Source of the DNA: Rheinheimera tangshanensis
Lineage (GTDB): Bacteria; Pseudomonadota; Gammaproteobacteria; Enterobacterales; Alteromonadaceae
Assembly (NCBI RefSeq): GCF_014645135.1
Contig: NZ_BMLH01000001.1
Coordinates: forward strand, 62,001-126,000
DNA: 64,000 bases
Direction: 5' to 3'
Shown: piece by piece, positions 1 to 10,400 of the stretch
Layout: each line of letters begins with the position of its first letter
Numbering within the stretch: the first letter of the stretch is position 1
Program-made: the position numbers and the translations under genes
Notes under the pieces: model-generated
The model's input: only the letters and a program-made list of their open reading frames with translations
What the model was told of the DNA's origin: nothing
The model's database searches: none

Positions 1-132
1 AATGCAGAGGCTTTGCAGTTCCAAACGTATCAGCAATCAAGAGGTTGGTGGGTTTTTGCTTCAAACTATGTGTTAGTGACAGGCTCAGATCGCCAGAGTA
101 TGTCGTCTTTAGTCAGTCAGGCCGCTGATTAA
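1..132 (+). CDS. C-terminal end of an unidentified protein (5' truncated by window)
   Basis: An open frame runs from the first base to a TAA at 130-132 and gives 43 residues containing the stretch RGWWVFASNYVLVTGSD. The stop overlaps the start codon of the next gene (TAATG), so the two are probably translationally coupled. I do not recognise the family from this tail. Only the reading frame and the coupling are directly visible. Confidence 0.6.
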   Translation, partial: NAEALQFQTYQQSRGWWVFASNYVLVTGSDRQSMSSLVSQAAD

Positions 133-1181
133 TGCAAAAGAAAGTTTTATTTACTCTGCTGCTGGTGCTGCTGGCACTGGCGGCTTTTTGGTTTTGGCCC
201 AAAAACGAAACTGCTACTGTAGCGGTGGATAAACCACAGCCTGAAGCTATGGCTGAGCCGCAACAAACGCCAGTGGTTCCGGCAGTAGCTCCGGTGCCAA
301 TTGATCAGTATCAGCAGGAGGAGTTAAAGCAAAGCTTTAGCCTGTTATCGCAAGCTTATGCGGCAGATCTAAGTTACCCATCTTATTCGCGGCCTTTAAC
401 TTCGGCTGATCATCAACTGCTGAATCCGAATTACTTCGACACAGTGGCCTTGCCGCTGGAAGGGGGCGCGAGCGCCAGTCTGGTGTTGCCCAAATACCGC
501 TTTACGTATCCCGAACCGGTCGTCTTTAGCCTGGTGATGGAAAGTTTATCGCCACAACAGGTGAAAGCCGAATTACGTGAGCAACAAAGCGGCAAAGTGT
601 TGGCGCAAGCCGATTTAACCGCTACGCCAGACTCCACCGAATGGCCGCATCAGTTTGATGGTAGTGAAAACTGGGATGGCGCTATGGAGTTGGTGGTGCT
701 ATTTGAAGCGCAAGGCAAAACTCAGCAATTACAAACAGGGCTGGACTACAGCTATCCGGTGGCCACTATCACGGGCATTGGCAGCAGCAGTTCGCGTGGG
801 TCTGATTTAGTGATCCCAGTAAATCTTGATGTGAAAAAAGCTGGTATGTACCGCTTAAGAGCTAATTTATTTACTGAAAACAAACAGCCTTTGGCGGTGC
901 TGACCGCTGAAGGGAAGCTGACTGAAGGTTCTGCAATTTTGGATCTAAAAGCTTTTAAACAGGTATTACAGCAACAAGCCGGGCCCTATTGGCTCGGAAC
1001 CTTTGTGCTGGAATTACGCTCCGCCATGCCGGCTGAAGCGACCAGATACGGTGACAGCAAAGAGCCAGGTTTTGTGGTGGAGGCCATTAACTTTGACCAA
1101 TTGAGTGACGAGCCTTTTGTGCTCAGTGATGAGGAAAAACAGCGCCTTGAGTTTTTAAAGCAGATGGCTGGGGAAAAGTGA
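132..1181 (+). CDS. membrane-anchored protein of unknown function, 349 aa
   Basis: The ATG overlaps the stop of the preceding gene by one base, suggesting an operon. Residues 4-22 are a single hydrophobic segment (LLLVLLALAAFWFW), either an uncleaved anchor or a signal peptide. A Pro/Ala/Glu-rich linker follows (about 28-60), then roughly 280 residues of mixed polar sequence, probably beta-rich, with short Ig-like strands such as GMYRLRANLF. The protein is therefore likely periplasmic and tethered to the inner membrane. No catalytic motif is visible. I do not recognise the family, and a function cannot be assigned from the neighbours because the upstream partner is cut by the window edge. Confidence 0.8.
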   Translation: MQKKVLFTLLLVLLALAAFWFWPKNETATVAVDKPQPEAMAEPQQTPVVPAVAPVPIDQYQQEELKQSFSLLSQAYAADLSYPSYSRPLTSADHQLLNPNYFDTVALPLEGGASASLVLPKYRFTYPEPVVFSLVMESLSPQQVKAELREQQSGKVLAQADLTATPDSTEWPHQFDGSENWDGAMELVVLFEAQGKTQQLQTGLDYSYPVATITGIGSSSSRGSDLVIPVNLDVKKAGMYRLRANLFTENKQPLAVLTAEGKLTEGSAILDLKAFKQVLQQQAGPYWLGTFVLELRSAMPAEATRYGDSKEPGFVVEAINFDQLSDEPFVLSDEEKQRLEFLKQMAGEK

Positions 1182-1493
1182 TGTTGTTCGTCTTACCACT
1201 GCTTTGAGTTGTGTATCGTCTATCAGTTATTCTAAGATCCTCAAGTGAACTACAAGAACATAGCTTAAAAACAATGGGTTATTGGTTGCATAACCTGTCT
1301 GCAATACTGCAAGGTTGATAAGCAGGTCTTTTTTATCATTGGATAAAAAGTTGCTCTACTATCTGAATAGATTGTCCCTTTTTATAGTTTTTGTGTAATT
1401 AATTTAATTCACTTGTGTGATTAGTGTGAATGAATTATAAAATTAATCTCTTCTATTCGAGGCATAGTCTTGGTTAATTTTCAGGGATGAATC
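1182..1493 (+). promoter_or_regulatory. AT-rich leader of the RHS gene with inverted repeats
   Basis: This 312-base stretch holds no gene. It contains an AT-rich inverted repeat, TTTTTATC (1330-1337) against GATAAAAA (1342-1349), which could end transcription of the upstream pair. A second inverted repeat, ATTCAC (1407-1412) against GTGAAT (1426-1431), lies in very AT-rich DNA about 65 bases before the RHS start and could be an operator. An AGGGATGA Shine-Dalgarno sequence (1483-1490) sits just before the ATG at 1494. The regulatory roles are inference. Confidence 0.35.
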
Positions 1494-4400
1494 ATGCTGC
1501 GTTGCATATTGGCATTATTGTTTGTTTTTCCGTTGCTCGTTCAGGCCGTTAGTTTTACCCAATATCCGACGACGACCAATACAAGTGGTAGTTTTACATT
1601 GGCGTGGCAAAACCCAGGAGCTGTGCAAAGTTTCCAAGTTAGGGAGCTTAAAGGTGGTGTTGCTACACGGGTCGTTGCAAGCAGTGGAACATCTGTGGTT
1701 GTCACTGGTCTTAGCAGCGGCACTTATACATATGAATTATGGATCACGGTTCGCTATTACAATAATTTGATTGCTGAGTGGGTGAAGGAAACTACCAAAC
1801 AGGCAAGTATTAATGTTGTTGTGTCTGTCACTATCCCCCCTCCAGCTAAACCCACAGTGCCATCACTCAGCAATACCGGAAGCTATAGTGTCAGTTGGGA
1901 TGCTGTTGCAGGGACGACCAGCTACATTCTGGAAGAACAGGCAAACGCGAATGGTTGGCAGCAGGTACAGAACTCTGCAGGGCAGAGTAAAGCTTACGCT
2001 GGAAAAGCAGCAGGAAATTACTCGTACAGAGTAAAAGCATGTAATGGAGGTAATTGCTCAGGGTATAGCGCTACCGCAGAGATTCAGGTGGTGTATCCAC
2101 CAACAGAGGTACCTGTAATAACGTCATCGTCTACCCAAAGTATATTTACTTTCACAGGTGCACTTGGAGTTGGCTGGGGGGCGGTACCTTTAGCGACGCG
2201 ATATGAGCTGGAGGAATTGGTAGGATCTAACTGGACGAGGAGACTCAATGCAAATCAAACTTCCGTGTCCTTGTCAGGCTACGCATTAGGTAGCTATTCA
2301 TTCCGGGTCAGAGCGTGTAATGCTGGTGGTTGCAGTGGCTGGTCAGCAACAAGAACACTGACACTGTCACAGATGCCGAATATTACCGGTGCTGCTACAT
2401 CACGTGGGACTGTCAGCGTAACCTGGGCCCCACCTGGGCATTCAGATTATGTCAATTTGAGAGAAAATGGCGTATTGATCGCCACGTTCAGTCCGATGTT
2501 GGACGGAAGGACAGTCACACTGACCCGTGCTGATGGTAACTATACCTATACGATGCAGGGTTGTATTCATATTGATGGAGGCACAGATAACTGTCAGTCC
2601 TACGGCCAAGCCTTTGCCGTCCAGGTGCTGAATCCGCCTGGTCAACCCGACTCTATTACTGTCCCCGCAACCTCCAATACAGGGTCTCTGGCGGTATCCT
2701 GGGGGATCGCCTCAGGAGCAGTCCATCGTTATCAGTTAATGAAACAGTTAGGCAATGGTGCTTGGCAGGAGGTCTATAGTGGAGCCGAGAGAACTGCGGC
2801 CGTTTCGGGTTTAGCCGATGGTAGTTACCTGTTTCAGGTGCGCGCATGTAATACCCTGGCGGGCAATGAAGTGTGCAGTGGGTATCGAACTTCTGGTGTT
2901 GTATTGGCTGCTCTTAAGCCTACAGCACCTGCCGGTATTACGGTCCCGCAGAATAGTGCGGCTGGAAGTTTCAGCGTTAGTTGGGGAGGCGCCAGCGGCA
3001 ATGTTGTTCGCTACGAGCTGGAGCAGCGGCATAACGATGGCAGCTGGGCCCGAGTCTACAGTGGCAATGCTTTGAGCACAAACATTAGCGTAAGCGAAGA
3101 TGGTCGTTATTATTTCCGGCTCAGAGCTTGTAATGCTGTGCAAAGCTTTACTAGTTGCAGTGATTACAGCTCCTCCGTCAATACTGTGGTTGCTCTTGCT
3201 CCCAGTATGCCTGGAGAGTTTTCTGAATTTCCTGCAACAAGTACATCCGGATTATTTAACCTAAGCTGGAAAAAAGCCAGTGGCAATACTGATCGGTATG
3301 AGCTGGAGCAGCAAGAAGCTGCGGGAAGTTGGATAGCTGTATATAACGGTATCTCGCCAAGCCATATTGTTTCGATTAATTCGGACGGAAATTACAGGTT
3401 CAGGGTAAGGGCATGTAATGACGAGAATGGATTTTCAGGTTGTGGCCCGTATAGTGTTTCCTCAATCACCACAGTGGCCAAAATCCCGGCAACTCCTGAT
3501 GCGCCGATCCATAGTCCTACTTCTCTTGGTGAGTTGGACATCAGTTGGCAGACGTTGACTGAGTCGGATCATTACTTATTACTGGAAAGTAGTGTCAACA
3601 ATGGCAGTTGGAATGCAATTGGAGCGAATCACAATGGCAGCGGACCTACATCTTTAACTCTTACAGATGGGCAATGGCAATTCAGAATAAAGGTATGTAA
3701 CGGTTATACCTGGGCTTGTAGTCAATACTCTCCCGTCAGCAGTGTATCAGTGCGCAATCCACCTCTGGTTCCAACTAATTTGCAAGTACCCGAGTCAAGT
3801 GACGGTGCTTTGACGATAAGTTGGCTGGCGGCTGATGATAAGTCTACCTACTTTCAGATATTTAAACGACAGAATGGAGGCGATTGGCGAGTTGCTACGT
3901 CAGATGTTGTCGCAGAATATGCGAATATCTCAAATCTTACCGAGGGTAACTGGGAAATAGCTGTCAAAGCCTGCAATGATTTCGCCTGGGCCTGTTCGCC
4001 TTATAGCAGCCCGGTGGCACACACTGTATTTGCTGTGCCTGATTGGGTAAAAAGTTCTTTTGAACAGCCAGATCAGACTAATGCCACCAATGATACCTAT
4101 ATGCCCTTACAACCGAATATTGGTGCCATTCAGGCTGAAGTCGGTGTGAGCGGTGGCCAGGCGAGCTATCAGCTTGGTGTACCGCTGCCACCGGGTCGTG
4201 CAGGTATGCAGCCTCAGATCAGCATCAACTATCAATCACAGCAGAGCAATGGCGTTGTAGGCGTTGGTTTTAGCCTTGCAGGCTCAGAAGCTATATCTCG
4301 CTGCGCAGCGACAGTTGCTCAGGATGGTTTTGTGGCTAACGTCAATTATGAGGCTACAGACCGCTTATGTCTGAATGGCCAGAGGTTGGTTGCAGTGAGC

Positions 4401-7400
4401 GGTCGCTATGGCGCGACGGGCACTCAATACCGTACCGAAATAGACCAATTCGTTTTAGTGAAACAGTTAGGTGGTAACCTGGAACAGAGCAGTGTCTACT
4501 TTGAGGTTAGTTATCCAAATGGTCGTACAGCGTATTTTGGTTCAACATCTGAACAAGCTAAAGTGATCCATGAAGGCCGTAATGAAGCATTCAGTTGGCT
4601 GCTTAATTATGTACTGGATGCTACCGGAAAAAATGCGATTCATTACAACTATAATAATCTGAGCAACGGAGAGGTGCTGTTAAGCAGTATTTATTACACG
4701 GGCGATTCGGCCACAGTACAGGGGAATCGCTCTGTTAGATTTAGTTATGAAAGCAGACCTGATGTCATTCAGTCGTATCTTTCTGCTGGCCTTTTCATGC
4801 AGACTCAGCGTCTGAAATCGATCAGCACTTATGTTGAAACCACTCTTACAAAGCAGTTTTTGCTGACCTATAAAGCGAGCGGAGCATCAAACCGCAGCCT
4901 ACTTCAATCCATTCAACAATGTGGTAGCTCTTCAGCTGAGTGCTATAAACCAACTGAGTTCAGTTGGCAGGATGCGCCAGTCCAATATGTGTTGGAAAAG
5001 CTTGCATTTGACAATCAAGCTGTTTACCAGCAGCACCGTACTATTGATAAGCTTGTGCCGCATGGCGACATTAATGGCGATGGAGTCAGAGATTGGCCCA
5101 GCCATTTCGTGTCCGCTGAAGGAACTATAACTGATGGACATAATTTTCAGCTAAACAACTGCCAGAAAAATCCTTTTACACTAAGAATGGAATGTGTAGA
5201 AGGTGACTTTGACAACAACGGTCTTACTGATGGTTGGGAGGTGAGCGGTGGTAAGTTACAACTGTTGTTGACCCAGCCGTCAATACAACAAACGATACTT
5301 AACACTGATATCAACTTACAAAGTAAGCAAGTTTATGTCCATCAACAGGACCATGTGAGGCATATTGCTGATTTCAATGGTGATGGCTGGCAAGACCTTA
5401 TCATTTACCGTTATAACAATGGCTATCCGATATTGGAGCTTTACAGGCATTCTGGCAATAACACAATGCCCTACAGCTCTGCTAACAAGATGTTGCTATA
5501 CACCTATGAAACAGAGTTACGTAATAGTCGGCGTATTGAAACGTCCTCAGTGCAGTTCTTAGGTGATATTGATGGAAATGGTTTGCCGGATCTGGTTGAA
5601 GCGCAAACCTATAACTTTAGTGATGGCAACGCAGCTCCCCTGCCTTTAGTCAGAAAATTCCTGCTGAATTATTCTGCATTAAACTCCATACAGTTTAACC
5701 CTAAAACTTTTGTGCCTTTTGGCGATGTGCCTATGTCGAGATATTTTAGTTACTTTATCGACATAAACGGTGATGGTCTCCAAGATTGGTTAGGTTGGGC
5801 CGATAATAACTTCACTGTGCAGTTAAGACTAAATCAAGGAGACGGAGAGTTTTCAGGATTAATTGACCTGGGCGTGACTGTGGCGACACGGCGATATAAC
5901 ACTAATGATGATGGTGAAGTTTCGACCACTGTGTACCCCAAGTATTTGAGCAGTTTCCGGGTTATGGATATTGACAATGATGGTAAAACTGAACTGTTAA
6001 TGCCTGGCCAACGTGTTGTCACCGCTTGTACTCAAGTGAGAGAAGCTACCAACAATGGTGTGCGGGACAAAGAAGTATGTGGTGATGAAATGTACCTGCC
6101 GGTCAGAATGACGACACAATCATTCAATACATCGCCTTTGCCGACGGATCGGTTCGATGACAGTATATACCGCTATAACGCGCTTCAATTTCATATAGAT
6201 GATTCTGGGCAGATTAGCGCCACCCAAACGCCTACTGATATATACGGGTCTGCCACAGAGAACTTTGTAACCGACGCCTTGGGGAAAGGTTTAACCGATA
6301 TGGTGTTTGCATACGGTCCCCGCTTCCCTGAAACCCATATCGACTCTATCAGTGGAGCTATGTCTCAGTTTGGTCATCAGTATGGTGTGTATATTAACCG
6401 CAATCGTGGTAGCGCTACAGGTGCAGTTCCTTATGCCCAACCTGATGTATTAAAAAGGGTGCAAGATGGCTTTAATGTGGTACATCAATGGGATTATTTA
6501 CCACTTTCCACGGCCAAGGCGACACTTAGAAACACTTTGTTAGACCTGAACAGTGCAGATATTTCTGCTGATAATTCCGCATTAGCGTTTTATTTACCTG
6601 ACCGTAGCTATGTCGAAGACGGGCAACATTTTCACTTTGCTTCCAGTATGTATGCCGTGGCCCAGTTCAGCAAAACTGATGGTGTAGGGGGGGTAAACCG
6701 TACCCGGTATGCTTATCGCGGTGCTATGTACCACACTCAGGGCCGAGGGTTCAGAGGGTTCCGCGCCATTGTTGCAGAAGACAATAATACCGGACTTATC
6801 AGTCATACCGATTTTAGGCAGAAGTTTCCATTTACTGGTCAGGTGCGTGGTCAGTTTACTTTTAGTGGTGTCGATTACCCTGATGTATATCCGGCTTTTG
6901 GCTACGATGGAACAGAAGCTACACAATTATCAAATGCGCTGTCGATACAGATATTTAACTGGCAACAGAACATAGCACACGCCGACGCTATGGGCTCCAG
7001 CAACTGTAGCAGCCGATACCAACCTAAAACAGATGAAACAGATCTGGAGTGTCCTGCAGGAACTATTATCAGCTTGTATCTGGCTGGAGCAGATAGCTAT
7101 CAATATGATTTGCGTACCAAGCAGCAATACAGTCATGAGAGCAGCTTTGTAAGCGATATTGATGCCTTTGGCAATGTACTGCTAACCCGCAAGGTCATAA
7201 CAGATGACAGCGGAGTCTACGCCTCAGAAACTGAAGCTATTTATATGCCGCAAGTTAGCCCATGGTGGCCGCATCGTTTACAAAGCCAAACTCTGCATAG
7301 TATTCCTGTTGATCAAAAAGGTACGATACTGAGCTACAGTGCTACTCTGGATAATGCTAGCTGGGTAAAGACTACGTATAGCGACTGGCATCTGTCCGGT

Positions 7401-10400
7401 GCCCCACAGAAAGTAGTAATAAGCAGCAGTGACAATAGCCGTAGTCAGAGTTCTGTAACCAGCTTTAATTCGTATGGTCTGCCTGTTACAGTAACCCGTA
7501 CTGCAGAGATCATGAATGCTGATGGTGTGTGGAGTAACCAGAATCGGACAGAGAAAATCAGCTATAGCAAAAATGGCACCACAGAAGCAGGTGACGGCTA
7601 CTTCCCATTCAAACTGACGAACCCATTAAACCATGTCAGCTACCTGCACACTGATAGTGCTACAGGTCAGCCAATCAGCGAAATTGATGCGAATAATCTG
7701 GCTACTCATACTGCGTACGATACCTTTGGTCGACCAGTTAGTGTACAGCGCCCCGGTCAGGCTAAACAACACATCTGGTACGACAGTGTTACCCATGACA
7801 ATAATGCGCCCGCAGGTGCACTATGGATGCAGGTAGTTAGTCAGACTGGCGTGCCACAGCAGCGCAGCTATTATGATCAGCTAGGTCGCGTACTGCGCAA
7901 AAGTAGCAAAGGTTTTTCCGGCGAGTGGATTAATCAGGATACTAAATATAACAATCGTGGTTTAGTCATATCTCAGAGTGAGCCTTATCAGGTAGGGAGC
8001 TCTCGTGGTGAAACCCGGTTCGCCGATTATGATCTGTTAGGACGCGCTGGCACTAAGCAACTGCCCGGAGCTCTGAGTGTTGAATACGACTACAGTGGCC
8101 TGACTACAGATATTACCGCTAACAGCAGCCTGCATATGAGCCGAAGTTATAACAGCCTGAATAAGCTGTTGCATACAGAAGATGCCAGAGGGGGTGTAAC
8201 TTACTACCGTTACAATGGTTTGGGGTTGCCAATCTTACTGCAGGATGCCAACGGTGTGCAGTTGATTGCCAGCTATAACGCATTGGGGCAAAAGTTACAG
8301 GTAACAGACCCTAATCAAGGGAGTAGCAGCTACCAGTACAACGGTTTTGGTGAGTTGGAGCAAGAAACCGATGCGAACGGTATTGTCATCCGATTTGATT
8401 ATGACCAGTTGGGGCGACAGACCGGGCGTATCAGCTATGATGGCAGTAGCGTAAAAGACAGAGCGATTTTTCGCTACGATACCATATTGAAAGGGATGCC
8501 TTATCAGGAAATAGCTAATGGCATAACACGCACCTATGACTACAATGGCAGCGGCCAGCTTGTTAGCAATATGCTGGCATTGGATGGTAAGAGCTTTGTA
8601 ACACGTCACTTTTACGATGACAGTACTGGACAACCAACAGGTCTGCGCTATCCGAATGGATTGACAGTGCAATACAGCTACACTCCAAGCGGTTATTTGC
8701 AACAGGTCAGCAATCTGTCCAGTGGCTACATCTATCGCACAATAACCAGTCAGGACGCTTTTGGTAACAGGCTTGGCGCCAGTTTGGGTAATGGCATACA
8801 CGAAGACAACCAATACAACAGCGAAACAGGCTGGGTGGAGAGATTAATAGCCTCGTCAGGTGGTATGCAGATACATGACGTGGAGTACCAGCGGTATGAC
8901 GAGTATGGCAATCTTATCCAGGCACAAAACCACGTCACAGGCGCGAGCGAAAGCTACGAATACGATGAGCTGCACCGTTTAACTCATAGTACCTACAGCA
9001 ATATGGGCTTTACAGTACCCATCAGCTACAGCTATGACGCGGTAGGTAACCTGCAAAGCAAAACAGACTACGCTCATACCTATCACTACGGCAATGCGAA
9101 CAAAAGCTTAGGGGGCAATGCTGGAGCGAACGCGGTACGTCAGGTGGTGAAGCTGAATAACAGCACGGTGAACTTCAGTTACGATAATCAGGGTAACCTG
9201 ATAGCAGGAGATGGATTAACGATTAGCTACACCAGCTTTAAACAGCCGAGTCAGATAACCCGAGGGGGCAACAGGTTCAGTTTTAGCTATGGAGCGAAGC
9301 TGGAGCGGTTAAAAGAAGTTCGCAACGGCACGACCACCTATGAAATAGACAAGCTGTACGAAGAAGAAAGCAACGGCGAGTGGCGTATCTACCTGCAAGA
9401 CATCGCTATTATTAAATACGATGCGACCAACCAACACCAGATACGTTATACGCATAAAGACCGCTTAGGCAGTACGTTAACCTATAGCGACCACAACGGG
9501 CAGGTGACGGACCGCAGAATGTTTGATGCCTTTGGTAAACCGAGGACAACAGAGGGTAATAGTCTGTTCCCGGCACGACTGCAGAGCGTGAGTTTAAGCC
9601 GTAACGGTTTTACTGAGCATCGTCATTTGGATGAAGTAGAGCTTATTCATATGAACGGTCGGGCGTATGATTACAATTTGGGTAGGTTCTTGAGTGTTGA
9701 CCCGATAATTCAAAGCCCAGGCAACTCACAAAGTCTTAACCCTTATTCATACATTATGAATAATCCGCTGGCTGGGACGGACCCTACGGGGTATTGCGCA
9801 GCTGAAACCGGAACACGCATAAAAAGCTGCGTTAAGGTTGATGTAAAAGACAGTGATACCGGAAAGACACTGGGAAGTACCTCCTTAAATAGCCGAAGCA
9901 GTCATTTTGCCAGTGACGTGTCCAGCTTTGCAGCCGGTAAGCTGGGCAATGGGGCGCAGATTACGGGCGTTTCTGCCTCATTCTCAAATGGTAGTACTAC
10001 GGATTTGATGGGGCAAAGCAATGGCAGCGGTGCTGTTGATCAGTTGGGTGCAGCTGAGGGTAAAAAAACTCACGATGGAACTTACTTCTTTGGTGGCGCA
10101 GGGATGGATGGTAACTATATCGATGGTATGGTCTCTGCTTTTGGCGAAGCAGGAATATCTGATGTGCATGCTGTAAACCGGGATGAGTGGTCAGGAACAA
10201 CTGCGGCAGATGCTCTCCTGGGCGTGCTTGCCTTAAATGAAGAGGTTGATGTTAGCGACAAATTGGCGACCATGAGAGAAAAATTCCAAGGACAGGGTGA
10301 TGGAAAAGGTCAGCTTAATTTGGTTGGTTATTCCTATGGTTCACTGGTCGCTGCCCACGTCGCAATGACTCGGACGTTGCTGGGCGGTACAGTAGATAAT

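Noticed and set aside
1550-4035. Possible CRISPR-like or tandem DNA repeat
   Set aside because: The repetition is at protein level, with units of about 90 codons and divergent DNA, so it is a domain array and not a DNA repeat array.
8295-8813. 172-codon open frame antisense to the RHS gene
   Set aside because: It lies inside the YD-repeat coding region, has no ribosome site or domain, and long antisense frames are expected opposite repetitive coding DNA.
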